Origin: Bradyrhizobium sp. AZCC 2262
GTDB taxonomy: Bacteria > Pseudomonadota > Alphaproteobacteria > Rhizobiales > Xanthobacteraceae
Reading direction: 5' to 3'
Assembly: GCF_036924535.1 (NCBI RefSeq)
Contig: NZ_JAZHRT010000001.1
Span: forward strand, 1,240,001 to 1,304,000
DNA: 64,000 nucleotides
Under the pieces are notes generated by a model. It was not told the DNA's origin and did not search any database. It saw nothing but the letters and a program-made list of their open reading frames with translations. Positions 52,243-62,877 of the stretch are shown here, piece by piece (position 1 is the stretch's first letter; each line of letters starts with the position of its first letter). Position numbers and translations under genes: made by a program.

Positions 52243-53100
52243 ATGATGATCGATCGACGTACATTCCTGGCCGCGGCATCCAGCCTTGTGCTCTCGCCGG
52301 CGTTCGCGGAGGAGGGGCCGCCGGTGCTGGCGGCGTATGAGCGCGAAACCGGTGGACGGATCGGCCTTTACGCGGAAAATCTCGCAAGCGGCACGAAGAT
52401 CGCCTGGCGCGCCGAGGAACGCTTCGTCATGTGCAGCACGTTCAAGGCCTCGCTCGCCGCCTTCGTGCTGGCGCGGGTCGACCGTGGCGAGGATCGTCTT
52501 GAGGACATGGTCACCTATGGCGCGCAGGATCTTCTCGACTATGCGCCGGTCGCCAAACAGAACCTTGCCGCAGGCGCCATGTCGGTCTCGGATATGTGCA
52601 AGGCCATCGTCGAACTCAGCGACAATACCTGCGCCAATCTGCTGCTGGCGCGGTCCGGCGGCCCGGCCGCGCTGACCGCGTTCTGGCGCTCCACGGGCGA
52701 TACGGTCTCGCGGCTTGACCACAACGAGCCTGAGCTTAATCGCTCGCCGCCCGGCGATCCCCACGACACCACCACGCCCGCCGCGATGGCGGGAAATCTA
52801 CGTCGGTTCGTGCTGGGCGAGGTGCTGTCGACCAACTCGCGTCAATATCTCACGGAGTGGCTTGTGGGCTGCAAGACCGGGAATAACCGCCTGCGCGGCG
52901 GCCTGCCCAAGGAATGGAAGATCGGCGACAAGACCGGCAACAACGGCAAGGACGCCTCCGGCGACATCGCGATCGCCTGGCCAACCGCGGGCGGGCCGGT
53001 ACTGGTTTGCGTCTACACGCAGGGCGGCTCGCCCACCGCTCAGCAAATCGAATCCGTCTTTGCGGAAATCGGACGGATGGCAGGCCAGCAACTGGGCTAG
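52243..53100 (+). CDS. bla: Class A beta-lactamase
   Basis: The 285-residue enzyme has all class A motifs: MCSTFKAS (S70-x-x-K73), LSDNTCAN (SDN130), RLDHNEPELN (E166 in the omega loop) and IGDKTGNNG (KTG234). A cysteine just before S70 and the pattern of a second one in VGCKTGNN suggest a possible disulfide, as in some carbapenemase-type enzymes. The N-terminus MIDRRTFLAAASS is a Tat signal. Chromosomal lactamases of this type give intrinsic penicillin resistance in Bradyrhizobium-like bacteria. Confidence 0.95.
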   Translation: MMIDRRTFLAAASSLVLSPAFAEEGPPVLAAYERETGGRIGLYAENLASGTKIAWRAEERFVMCSTFKASLAAFVLARVDRGEDRLEDMVTYGAQDLLDYAPVAKQNLAAGAMSVSDMCKAIVELSDNTCANLLLARSGGPAALTAFWRSTGDTVSRLDHNEPELNRSPPGDPHDTTTPAAMAGNLRRFVLGEVLSTNSRQYLTEWLVGCKTGNNRLRGGLPKEWKIGDKTGNNGKDASGDIAIAWPTAGGPVLVCVYTQGGSPTAQQIESVFAEIGRMAGQQLG

Positions 53101-53333
53101 CGCGTCACCACAAATCCGGCGATGGGCTTGTGCCCACGAATCGCCAGCGGACATCAGCAGATTTGCGTTCGCCGCTGCGATCGCGCGCGCAACTCGTGAT
53201 CGAGAGAATTCGAGACACATCGAATGGCAAATGCTAACGTCACGGCGTGACAGGCCGGAGCGGCGCCATGCCCTTCGCTGTCATCGAAAGAAAAAATCAG
53301 CCTCGGGAGAGCAGCGCGGGCGACACCTGGGCT

Positions 53334-54602
53334 ATGCGCAACAGGGAGGCTTCCAAGAGTCGAAAGGCTGCCGGAATTGTCTTTACCATGAGCATTATGA
53401 TTGCTGCGCTGGCCGACACCGCGAGCGCACAAAATTCAGCAGGTAGTGCAGCCATCGACACCAGCCTGCGCGGCGCGGTCGAGCGCAAGGACGTACCGGG
53501 CGTGGTCGCGCTGATCACCGATCGCGACAAGGTGCTCTATCGGAGCGCATTCGGCGTCGCCGATGTCTCGACCGGACGCCCGCTGACGCCTGACGCGCTG
53601 TTTCGTATCGCCTCGATGACCAAGGCGATCACGTCGGTGGCGTTGATGCAATTGATCGAGCAGGGCCGCCTCGGTCTCGACGACCCGGCCGAAAAATACC
53701 TGCCGGAGCTCGTGGGACTGAAAGTCATTGAATCCTTCGACAAGGCGACCGGCGCCTACCAGGTTCGCCCGGCATCGCGACCGCCAACCGTCAAGCACTT
53801 CCTGACGCACACGTCCGGATTGGCCTATCCGTTCACCAGCGAGATCTGGCGCGATCTCAAGCCGCGCGCCGGCGAAACATATCCGTTCGGCGGACCGCTG
53901 CTGTTCGATCCGGGCGAGCGCTGGCACTACAGCACCTCTACCGATGTCGTCGGCAAGCTGGTCGAGGTGGTGTCCGGCCAGAAGCTCGAGGAATATTTCC
54001 GCCAGCATATCTTTGCCCCGCTCAAGATGGACGACACGTCCTACAATGTGCCGGAGGCCAAGGGACCGCGCCTCGTCGCCCAACAGCAGCGCGCTGGCGA
54101 GCGCATGGACGGCGCCATAGAACTGCAAAAGCCGCAGCTCGGCCTGACCATCGCGGCGCCGATCGGCGGCGGCGGCCTTGCCTCGACCGCTGACGATTAC
54201 GGGCGCTTCGTGCGCATGCTGCTCAACGGCGGCCAGCTTGACGGGGTGCGTGTGCTCAGGGCCGAGACGGTAGCGCTGATGGGCCAGAACCACATCGGCG
54301 CGGTCTCGGTCCCCGCCCTCAAGAGCGCGCTGCCGCGGAGCGCCGACTTCACGTTTATCGCGGACGGACGTGACAAATGGGGGCTCGGCTTTCTCATCAC
54401 GGCCGATCAGGTGCAAGGCAAGCGTTCGCCCGGCAGCCTGAGCTGGGGCGGCATCAACAACACGTTCTTCTGGATCGATCCGGCGCGCGGCATCGCCGGC
54501 GTGATCATGATGCAGTATTTGCCATTCGCGGACGCCAAGGCGCTGGCCGTCTACGACGCGTTCGAGCGCGGCGCTTATCAACTCGTCAACGCCGAGCGGT
54601 AG
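53334..54602 (+). CDS. Serine hydrolase, class C beta-lactamase family
   Basis: About 422 residues with a signal peptide (IVFTMSIMIAALADTASAQ) and the family motifs RIASMTKAITSVALMQLIEQ (S-x-x-K) and WHYSTSTDVVGKLVE, where YST takes the YxN place. It has the same HTSGLAY segment as the two tandem hydrolases at 35558-38129 and is a third paralogue. The start is uncertain: in-frame ATGs at 53247, 53268 and 53334. It lies 230 bases after the class A lactamase on the same strand. Confidence 0.85.
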   Translation: MRNREASKSRKAAGIVFTMSIMIAALADTASAQNSAGSAAIDTSLRGAVERKDVPGVVALITDRDKVLYRSAFGVADVSTGRPLTPDALFRIASMTKAITSVALMQLIEQGRLGLDDPAEKYLPELVGLKVIESFDKATGAYQVRPASRPPTVKHFLTHTSGLAYPFTSEIWRDLKPRAGETYPFGGPLLFDPGERWHYSTSTDVVGKLVEVVSGQKLEEYFRQHIFAPLKMDDTSYNVPEAKGPRLVAQQQRAGERMDGAIELQKPQLGLTIAAPIGGGGLASTADDYGRFVRMLLNGGQLDGVRVLRAETVALMGQNHIGAVSVPALKSALPRSADFTFIADGRDKWGLGFLITADQVQGKRSPGSLSWGGINNTFFWIDPARGIAGVIMMQYLPFADAKALAVYDAFERGAYQLVNAER

Positions 54603-54651
54603 AAAGCTTTGCAATGCCGGGTCGGCTTTATGCCGACCACGGCAGGCGACC

Positions 54652-55440
54652 TTACGCCGGGACACGCCCGCCGAAAAACGGCATCACCGCCCGGCTCAGC
54701 GTGTGCGGCCGCTGGGAGGTGAATATCATCTCGGCCCCGGCCTGATAGCTTTCCCGGCCCGGAGACCCGAGCAGGTCAGACACGCGCCGCGCGATGGCGG
54801 GTGCCGGATCGATCCAGTCGACCGGCCATGGCGCAAGCCTTGTCAGGCGGTCGAGCAGCAGCGGATAATGGGTGCAGGCCAGCACGACGGTGTCGGTGCG
54901 ATCCTCGCCATTTCCGACAAAGCAGGGGGCAAGCTCGGCTGCGATATCCTCGTCGCGCACGTCGTTGCCGCTGAGGGCGGATTCGGCGAGCGAGGCGAGT
55001 TCCGCCGATCCCACCAGCGTCACGTCGCAGCCTTGCGCGAAATCATCGATCAGGCGCCTGGTGTATTCGCGCTTCACGGTGCCCTTGGTGCCGAGCACCG
55101 ACACGCGCTTGGTCTTCGAACTGGCGCAGGCCGGCTTGATCGCAGGCACGGTGCCGACGAACGGCACGCTATAGGCGCTGCGCAGATGCGACATCACAAG
55201 CGTGGAAGCGGTGTTGCAGGCAATCACCACCATTGCGGGGGCGTGGCGGGCGATCAACTCGCCGACCAGCGGCACCACGCGGGCGATGATCTCTTCCTCG
55301 CTGTGGTGGCCGTAGGGAAAGAACGCGTCGTCCGCGACATAGACGTAGTGCGCGTCGGGCCGGGCGCGGACGATCTCGCGCAGGACCGTGAGGCCGCCAA
55401 GGCCGGAATCGAAGACGAGGATGGTGGGCGGTGCTGACAC
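54652..55440 (-). CDS. murI: Glutamate racemase
   Basis: The 262-residue enzyme makes D-glutamate for peptidoglycan. It shows ILVFDSGLGGLTVLREI, the two catalytic cysteines in VVIACNTASTLV and DTVVLACTHYPLLLDRL, and the SVLGTKGTV loop. It starts with GTG. Its location among beta-lactam-related hydrolases may be chance. Confidence 0.95.
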   Translation of the reverse strand: MSAPPTILVFDSGLGGLTVLREIVRARPDAHYVYVADDAFFPYGHHSEEEIIARVVPLVGELIARHAPAMVVIACNTASTLVMSHLRSAYSVPFVGTVPAIKPACASSKTKRVSVLGTKGTVKREYTRRLIDDFAQGCDVTLVGSAELASLAESALSGNDVRDEDIAAELAPCFVGNGEDRTDTVVLACTHYPLLLDRLTRLAPWPVDWIDPAPAIARRVSDLLGSPGRESYQAGAEMIFTSQRPHTLSRAVMPFFGGRVPA

Positions 55441-55673
55441 GCTGCGACCTTAGCCGATCTGCGGTTACCGTTGGGTTGCTTTAAGGGTTGCCGGCGGGTT
55501 CTCGGAGGTTGTCGACGGCGGTTGTGACAAATTTGGAACGATTCAAATCGGCTTGGCAAGGCCGGAAAACTGCTGGGGCAGCGATGCAAGCGACCACCCA
55601 GGGTGCCACCCAGGACACCTGCGGGCAGGGCAGCCGAAATCCGATACGGAAGTCCGGCCAATCGGTTGCACCG

Positions 55674-55690
55674 TTTAGAACGTCTCCAAT
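55674..55690 (+). promoter_or_regulatory. Irr-box-like iron regulatory site
   Basis: TTTAGAACGTCTCCAAT matches the Irr motif TTTAGAA-N3-TTCTAAA at 11 of 14 defined positions, with the left half exact. It lies about 90 bases before the cupredoxin-FTR1 operon. The remaining 336-base gap (55441-55776) shows nothing else I can support. Confidence 0.4.
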
Positions 55691-55776
55691 TCGAAACGGC
55701 GTTTTGCCTCTTCACGGCAGGGCTTCGGGCAGCGTATGCCAGCGGCGGACAATTTCAGCCAGATTGGAAAAGCCAA

Positions 55777-56133
55777 ATGTCTTTCTCGCGTACGCTCCCG
55801 AAGCTCTCCATGTTCGCCGCCGTTGCGCTTGTTTCGATTGCCGTCACGGGCGCCGCCAGCGCGCAGAGCGCGACCGAGATTCAGCTCAGCTACAAGGACA
55901 AGAAATTCGACCCGGCCGAAATCAGCGCGCCCGCCAACACGCCGATCGTGATCAAGCTGAAGAACCTCGATGGCAAGGCCATGGAATTCGAGAGCAAGAC
56001 CCTGAAGGTCGAGAAAGTGGTCGCCGGCTCCAGCGACGCCACCATCAATGTCCGCGCCCAGAAGCCGGGCCGCTACGAGTTCTTCGACGAATATAACGAG
56101 AAGGTCGCCCGCGGCGCGCTCGTCGTAAAGTAA
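55777..56133 (+). CDS. Cupredoxin-fold periplasmic iron uptake protein
   Basis: The 118-residue protein has a signal peptide (ending TGAASAQ) and a cupredoxin-type beta barrel (IQLSYKDKKFDPAEISAPANTPIVIKLKNLDGKAMEFES, then GRYEFFDEYNEKVARGALVVK). The mature part has no His or Cys, so a type 1 copper site is impossible; acidic/Met residues may bind iron, as in the EfeO/FtrB-type domain. It is followed 9 bases later by the FTR1 permease. Confidence 0.88.
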   Translation: MSFSRTLPKLSMFAAVALVSIAVTGAASAQSATEIQLSYKDKKFDPAEISAPANTPIVIKLKNLDGKAMEFESKTLKVEKVVAGSSDATINVRAQKPGRYEFFDEYNEKVARGALVVK

Positions 56134-56142
56134 GAAGACCCC

Positions 56143-56950
56143 GTGATCGCAGCACTGATCATCGTATTCCGTGAAGTCTTCGAGGCCGGCCTGATCGTCG
56201 GCATCGTGCTTGCGGTCACGCGCACGGTGCCGCGCCGCAACCAGTGGATCGCCGGCGGTGTCCTTGCGGGCGTGCTGGGCGCCTGCGTGGTCGCAGTCTT
56301 TGCCGGCGCGTTGTCGAACCTGTTTGCCGGGATGGGGCAGGAGCTCTTCAACGCCTTTATCCTGATCGTCGCCGTGGTCATGCTGACCTGGCACAATGTC
56401 TGGATGGCGCGCCATGGTAGCGAGCTCGCCGGCGAATTGCGCGCGGCCGGGCAGGCGGTGGTCGAGGGGTCGAAATCGCTGTTCGCATTGGCGGTGGTGG
56501 TCGGCGTCGCCGTGCTACGCGAGGGCAGCGAGGTCGTGCTGTTCCTCTACGGTGTGCTCGCCGGCGGCGATTCGGGCGGGGGCGTGGCGCTCGGCGGTTT
56601 CCTGGGCCTGTTGCTTGGTGCCGCCGTTTGCATGCTGACCTATCTTGGCCTTGTCAGTATTCCCACCCGGAAGCTGTTTGCGACCACGACCGCGTTGATC
56701 GCGTTGCTTGCTGCCGGCATGGCTGCACAAGCCGCCGCATTCCTCGAAAAGGCGAATTGGCTGACCGCCATGGACAACGTCGTCTGGGACTCGAGCTGGC
56801 TGCTCTCGGATTCCAGCCTTCTCGGCAAGGCGCTGCACACCCTGATCGGCTACACCGACCAGCCGACCGCGATGCAACTCGCGGTCTATCTGGCGATCCT
56901 GGCCGTGACCTTCGTGCTGATGCGGCTTTACGGGGGGCCGACGAATACTG

Positions 56951-56973
<23 letters not shown>
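56143..56973 (+). CDS. FTR1 family iron permease
   Basis: The 276-residue membrane protein (about seven segments) has the two REGLE-type motifs of FTR1/EfeU iron permeases, here as REVFEAG (first helix) and REGSEVV (fourth helix). It starts with GTG, coupled to the cupredoxin gene. In EfeUO/FtrABCD-like systems the periplasmic protein delivers iron to the permease; ferroxidase genes are not seen here. Its end overlaps the convergent purB by 23 bases. Confidence 0.92.
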
Positions 56974-58282
<1,309 letters not shown>

Positions 58283-58412
58283 CGACGACTCCGGGCGAAT
58301 TGTTTTTTACGCCGCGCTTTAGCAAATCTTGCCGGGCGAGGCCACCCGTACAGGGGCCGCGAGAGGGAGAAAACCAGGGGCCCTTGCCGGACCAAAATCG
58401 CTTGGGCCGCCG

Positions 58413-59066
58413 CTAAAGGCTGGCCAGCCCGCACTCGACGGCCAGGCGGACCAGCTGTGCGTCCGTTCGCATGCCGGTCTTGGTCTTGATCAGATAGTGA
58501 TAGTTCTGCACGGTCTTGATGCTCAGATTGAGGTTGGAGGCGATCTGCTCGGCGGTCGCGCCGGCAGCCAATTGCCTGAGGATCTCGATCTCCCTTTCCC
58601 CCAACTGGTCGAGCACCGATCCCGACGGGGACAGGCTTTCCATCGCCAGAACGTGCGCGATGTCGTCGCTCATCGCGTGTTCGCCGCGCGCCACGGCACG
58701 GATCGCCTTGATCAGCGCGGCCGGTTCGCTGCTCTTGGTGACATAGCCGCTCGCCCCGGCGGTGAAAGCGGCCTTCACCAGCGCGGCCTCGCTGTGCATG
58801 CTGAAGACCAGAATGCGCGAGCCGGAGTGCCTCATCCGGATGTTCCTGATAGCTTCGAGGCCGCTGGCTCCGGGCATCGATATGTCCATGACCACGATGT
58901 CGGGGGTATGCGTCTTGAACGCGCGGTATGCGTTGACGGCATTGTCGGCCTCGGCGACCACGCGGAAGTCGCTTTGGTGCTCCAGTACGCGCCGATAACC
59001 CTGCCGGACCACGGGATGGTCGTCGACCAGCAGGATCGAAATGCCCTTGGTCTGGGAAGCTGTCAT
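58413..59066 (-). CDS. NarL/FixJ-type response regulator
   Basis: The 217-residue protein has a receiver domain (ISILLVDDHPVVRQGYRRVL; phospho-acceptor Asp in DIVVMDISMPGASGLEA; K in VTKSSEPAALIKAI) and a LuxR-type helix-turn-helix (LGEREIEILRQLAAGATAEQIASNLNLSIKTVQNYHYLIKTKTG). It follows the histidine kinase gene by 73 bases on the same strand and is its partner. Start ATG at 59066. Confidence 0.92.
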   Translation of the reverse strand: MTASQTKGISILLVDDHPVVRQGYRRVLEHQSDFRVVAEADNAVNAYRAFKTHTPDIVVMDISMPGASGLEAIRNIRMRHSGSRILVFSMHSEAALVKAAFTAGASGYVTKSSEPAALIKAIRAVARGEHAMSDDIAHVLAMESLSPSGSVLDQLGEREIEILRQLAAGATAEQIASNLNLSIKTVQNYHYLIKTKTGMRTDAQLVRLAVECGLASL

Positions 59067-59139
59067 CCGGGCACCATGGCGTTTTCGAGCGAAGTATGCC
59101 CCCCGACTTGATCCGGAGGGATGCCGGTTTGCGTCAGCG

Positions 59140-60522
59140 TCACGCGGCGAGCGGAATCGTGGCGGCCACGCTAACGCCACGCCTCGCGCGCGCGATGGAA
59201 AGCGAGCCGCCGAGCGCGGCTACTCTCTCACGGATCCCGGTCAGGCCGAAGCCGGCGGACTGTTCCACCTTGGCCGCATCCCCGCCGCCGTCGTCCTCGA
59301 CGCGGATCAGCAGCGCATTTTCCGTCCCGGTCCGCCGCTCGATCCGCAGCACGATCTCGCGCGCGGCGCTGTGGCGCAACGAGTTGGTCAGGCATTCCTG
59401 GGCGACGCGGTACGCTGTCGCAGCAACGGTGCCGCGCACATCGGCGAAGTCGCCCTGCATATCGAGCTGGATCATCGGCTGCGCCGCATTCTGGGATCGC
59501 CAGCTGTCGACCAGGCTGACGAGGCAGGCTTCCAGCCCGAGTTCCTCGGCCGGCGGGTGGCGCAAGCGGTTCAGGGTACCCCGCAGACAGGCCATGATGC
59601 GGTGGGTCGCTTGCGAGATCATCCGTGCATCCTGCGCGACATCGCCCCCGACATCGGTCTTGGCCTGTTCCCGCCCGCAGGTCGCTTCGATCATGCTGGC
59701 GAAGGCGAGAATGGCGGAAAGGTTCTGTCCGAACTCATCGTGCAATTCGCGGGCGAGCGCACGCCGCTCATCGTTGCGGATTTCAAGCAGACGCCGGGTC
59801 AGGACGGCGCGTTCTTCCGTGGCCTGCGCGAGGCGCTCTCCGAGATCGCCGACGGCTTGCCCGATCATGGCAAGTTCCATCGACCGGAAACGCGGCAGCG
59901 ATGTCCGGTATTGTCCGTGCGCCATGCGTTGCAGTGCGGCGACGATCTGCTGCGCCGGCGCCAGCGTATGCGCGATCGCAAGCGATGCGAAGAAGGCGAT
60001 GGCGAGCGCCATCAGCAGCGCGACATGGATGTTATCTGCGATGTGCTGCCAGGCCAGCGATATCGCGGCGTCCGGATCGGCGCTGGCCGAGACGGTACCT
60101 GCGGTGACGTTACGCGTGCTGATCGACCGGGCCACCGCCGCGTGGGCGCCAAACAAGGTCTGCACGGCCGCGGCGAACCAGACCGGCGGCGACTTGCCGA
60201 TCCCTTCGCTCTGGCCGCAGAGCGGCTTCTCGAACGCGCCCACCGGCTCGAACCGGACGCAAATTCCCGGCGAAATGAGCTTCATCGTCTCGATGGTGCG
60301 CCAATCGGACACCGGCATGAGGTGTTCGCGCGTTCTGCTGCTGCGCAACAGCAGCTCGCGCCAGTAGAGCGCTTCCAGCGCCTGGGAGACACGTTCTGCC
60401 GATGCGGCTGTGGCTCGATCGACGCTGCGATAGGCGTCGATGGTTGCCCAGATGGTCGCCGCGCCCAGACACAAGGCGACGACGACGAGCAGGCGGGCGA
60501 CGAGTTGAAGCACGAGGCGCAT
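59140..60522 (-). CDS. Membrane histidine kinase of the HisKA_3 (NarX-like) type
   Basis: The 460-residue kinase has an N-terminal membrane segment, a periplasmic sensor domain (about 30-170), a second segment, HAMP, then HisKA_3 with the phospho-His in RALARELHDEFGQNLSAI, N-box YRVAQECLTNSLRHSAA and G-box GFGLTGIRERVAALGGS. The signal is unknown. It is divergent from the TolQ-like operon, whose regulation it may govern. Start ATG at 60522. Confidence 0.92.
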   Translation of the reverse strand: MRLVLQLVARLLVVVALCLGAATIWATIDAYRSVDRATAASAERVSQALEALYWRELLLRSSRTREHLMPVSDWRTIETMKLISPGICVRFEPVGAFEKPLCGQSEGIGKSPPVWFAAAVQTLFGAHAAVARSISTRNVTAGTVSASADPDAAISLAWQHIADNIHVALLMALAIAFFASLAIAHTLAPAQQIVAALQRMAHGQYRTSLPRFRSMELAMIGQAVGDLGERLAQATEERAVLTRRLLEIRNDERRALARELHDEFGQNLSAILAFASMIEATCGREQAKTDVGGDVAQDARMISQATHRIMACLRGTLNRLRHPPAEELGLEACLVSLVDSWRSQNAAQPMIQLDMQGDFADVRGTVAATAYRVAQECLTNSLRHSAAREIVLRIERRTGTENALLIRVEDDGGGDAAKVEQSAGFGLTGIRERVAALGGSLSIARARRGVSVAATIPLAA

Positions 60523-60730
60523 GCGATCACTCCACGGCTTGTCGAGGACGCTAACAGCACCGCTATTTCGTTCCAATTGCAAGCCGGGGACGATGCGCAG
60601 ATTGGGAAATTTTCCCAACGCCCCGCGGGCATATGTCTTTGGACCACGCCCGCGGCCTCTGATCTAACGAAGGCGAGGGGCCTTTTAGCGGGCAGGCTTC
60701 GGACCAGCAGCTTAAGGGAGCTAACGCAGC

Positions 60731-61495
60731 ATGAGCGCCATTGGTGCCGAGACCGTATTACCCGGCACGGCCACTCCGGAACGAGGCGTCCTGTTGCTCT
60801 GGATGATCTTTACCGGGCTGTCGATCTTTGCCGTCTTCCTGCTGTGGCGGTACGGGCTGATCCATCTCATGGTCGCCTCCGACCGCACCTATATTTCGAG
60901 CCTGATCGCCGTTCTCTACCTCATCACCTGCGGCCACTGCTTCTGGCGGACGCGTGCGATTGCGCGGGAAGGCGAGGTCGCAAGAGGCTGTCGCGCCGTG
61001 CTGTCGGCTCCGAATGGCGCAAAGGCGCTCGACGCCGATGCGCGCGGCCTGCCGGGCGGGCTGGTCACCGATCACATCCGCAGCCTGGTGACGAAGGCGA
61101 AGGCGCAAGCCACCGGTCGGATCGACCAGACGCTGTTGTTGCGGACGCTGGCCGACCGGCTGCGCGGTTCCAACGGGTTTGGCGCATTCGTTTCTGACAC
61201 GCTGATGAAACTCGGGCTGCTCGGCACGATCGTCGGCTTCATCATCATGCTGGCGCCGATCGCAACCCTCGATGCGGCCGACAAGGCCGCCATGAAAACA
61301 TCGATGGGCCTGATGAGCGACGGCATGGCGGTGGCCATGTACACGACGCTGGCGGGCCTGATCGGCTCCATCCTCGTCCGCATTCAATATTACATGCTCG
61401 ATGCCGCGACCCAGCGGGTGTTTTCCGATGCCGTCATGCTGACCGAGACCCACGTCACCCCGGTATTGGAAAGCGGTTCTGGAACGCCACCATGA
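60731..61495 (+). CDS. MotA/TolQ/ExbB family proton channel protein
   Basis: The 254-residue protein has three membrane segments, the third and fourth of which carry the family pattern FVSDTLMKLGLLGTIVGFIIMLAPIA and MGLMSDGMAVAMYTTLAGLIGSILVRIQY. MotA/TolQ/ExbB proteins form the pentameric channel that turns proton flow into work on a periplasmic partner. GGGAG precedes the ATG. It overlaps the next gene by 4 bases, in a three-gene operon. Confidence 0.88.
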   Translation: MSAIGAETVLPGTATPERGVLLLWMIFTGLSIFAVFLLWRYGLIHLMVASDRTYISSLIAVLYLITCGHCFWRTRAIAREGEVARGCRAVLSAPNGAKALDADARGLPGGLVTDHIRSLVTKAKAQATGRIDQTLLLRTLADRLRGSNGFGAFVSDTLMKLGLLGTIVGFIIMLAPIATLDAADKAAMKTSMGLMSDGMAVAMYTTLAGLIGSILVRIQYYMLDAATQRVFSDAVMLTETHVTPVLESGSGTPP

Positions 61496-62166
61496 TGGAT
61501 GACTTCGGCCTCTATCCGCGCGAGGAGGCGTTCGACCCGCTTGGCGTGATGCTGTTCAAGGCGCTGCAAGTGATCGCCTTCCTGTTCTTCCTGGCGCTGC
61601 TCGCGGTCTCGCCGGACGCGAAGGACGGCAAGATCGATTCCAAGGCCGAATTCCTCATCACGATGGACTGGCCGGACAATCATCCTGATGATTTCGATCT
61701 GTTCGTGCAGGACCCCGCCGGCAACATCGCCTGGTACCGCCATCGCGAAGCCGGTTTCCTCACCCTCGATCGCGACGACCGCGGCGGCGCCAACGATTTC
61801 ATCGTCGTCAACGGCAAGAAGATCCTGTCGCCGATCCGCGAGGAAATCGTCACGGTGCGGGGCATCGTCCCCGGCGAATACACCGTCAACGTCTCGCACT
61901 TTCAGGCCACCACCGGGCAGCCGGTTCAGGTCAGCGTCAAGGTGCAGAAGCTCAATCCGGCCGCGCAGGTTATCTACGACAACAAGCTGACGCTCGATCA
62001 CACAGGCCATGAAAGGACGGCGGTGCGCTTCTGGCTCGACGCTGCGGGCAAGGTGATCGACGTGCAGGAACGGCAGAAGTCGCTGATGGAGACGTTCCGC
62101 AACGCGTGGGGGAACGGCGCGGATCTGGATCCGAAAACCGGCGTCAGGATGCCGCGCCGTGAGTAG
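61492..62166 (+). CDS. Single-pass protein with a periplasmic domain, partner of the TolQ-like channel
   Basis: The 224-residue protein has a short cytoplasmic N-terminus (MMDDFGLYPREEAFDPLG), one membrane helix (VMLFKALQVIAFLFFLALLA) and a beta-rich periplasmic domain beginning ITMDWPDNHPDDFDLFVQDPAGNIAWYRHREAG, similar to DUF2135/YfaP-type domains (D-x-D in a WPDN-like turn). Topology is that of ExbD/TolR, but sequence is not. A stator or effector role is inferred. It overlaps the upstream gene by 4 bases and the next by 8. Confidence 0.75.
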   Translation: MMDDFGLYPREEAFDPLGVMLFKALQVIAFLFFLALLAVSPDAKDGKIDSKAEFLITMDWPDNHPDDFDLFVQDPAGNIAWYRHREAGFLTLDRDDRGGANDFIVVNGKKILSPIREEIVTVRGIVPGEYTVNVSHFQATTGQPVQVSVKVQKLNPAAQVIYDNKLTLDHTGHERTAVRFWLDAAGKVIDVQERQKSLMETFRNAWGNGADLDPKTGVRMPRRE

Positions 62167-62770
62167 CCTTCAATCGGTCGTCCTCACGCTCGCTCTCAGC
62201 TATGCGCTGATCGGCGCGCTGTTACTGATTATCCTGGTCTATGCGCGCCTGCACTGGTCGGCCAAGGCGATCGCCGTGGTCGTGACCAGCGCGTTCTACA
62301 TTGCGAGCTTTGTCGCCGTGCGTGGATTATTGGGTTGGGCCACCGTCGACAGGCTCCCTGTCGCATTCAAATTGCTGCAGGCCAGGATCGTCGAGCCGCA
62401 TTCACTGGAGGGCGATCCCGGCTCGATCTATCTGTGGGTCGAGACCCTCGACGAGGGCAATCGGCCAAGCGGCGTGCCCAGGGCGTACCGGCTTCCTTAC
62501 CGGGACGCGCTCGCCGAAAAGGCCGACAAGGCGATGGGCGAAATCGCAGCCGGACGCCCTCAGGGCGGCCGCGCCGCCGACCTCGGCAGCGGCGAAGGTG
62601 GCCTGATGGAGGCCGTCCGGGAGTACATCACGCCGAACACCATCATGGAGACATCGGGCGGCGATCCCTCGACGGGCGGGGGCGTGATGGCGGCACCGCG
62701 TCCCGGCGACGAGGTGTCGTTTACGCCGCTGCTGCCGCCGCGAATGCCGCCCAAGGATATCGTACAATAG
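62159..62770 (+). CDS. Membrane-anchored hypothetical protein, third gene of the TolQ-like operon
   Basis: The 203-residue protein starts at GTG. Two membrane helices at the N-terminus (LTLALSYALIGALLLIILVYA and AIAVVVTSAFYIASFVAVRGLL) are followed by a soluble part (LLQARIVEPHSLEGDPGSIYLWVETLDEG) and a Pro/Gly-rich tail ending in PLLPPRMPPKDIVQ. I do not recognise a family. Overlapping genes make it part of the same complex or pathway. Confidence 0.75.
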   Translation: MSSLQSVVLTLALSYALIGALLLIILVYARLHWSAKAIAVVVTSAFYIASFVAVRGLLGWATVDRLPVAFKLLQARIVEPHSLEGDPGSIYLWVETLDEGNRPSGVPRAYRLPYRDALAEKADKAMGEIAAGRPQGGRAADLGSGEGGLMEAVREYITPNTIMETSGGDPSTGGGVMAAPRPGDEVSFTPLLPPRMPPKDIVQ

Positions 62771-62854
62771 GCCCCAATTTGGGAGCAGTCCGCCGCCGCG
62801 AGCCTGCCGGGTTCGGCGAGCGGACCGGCGCATTGCAGGGGGCTTGACGGACAT

Positions 62855-62870
62855 CCTACTAGAAGGTAGG
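62855..62870. promoter_or_regulatory. Operator-like palindrome of the TetR gene
   Basis: CCTAC-TAGAAG-GTAGG lies 7 bases before the TetR ATG, downstream of a TTGACG -35-like element (62844-62849). A related CTACCTACTAG sequence lies at 63531-63541 before the HdeD-like gene, so the regulator probably controls both itself and that gene. Confidence 0.6.
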
Positions 62871-62877
62871 TAAAGGC

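Noticed and set aside
59041-61197. A 718-codon forward frame opposite the histidine kinase
   Set aside because: The kinase on the reverse strand has all catalytic boxes; the forward frame has none and crosses the divergent promoter region.
62844-62877. A third leaderless start: TTGACG, 17 bases, TAGGTA, 5 bases, ATG of the TetR gene
   Set aside because: Spacing matches the two toxin promoters, but the -10 agrees with the consensus at only two of six positions and an AAAGG sequence lies before the ATG.
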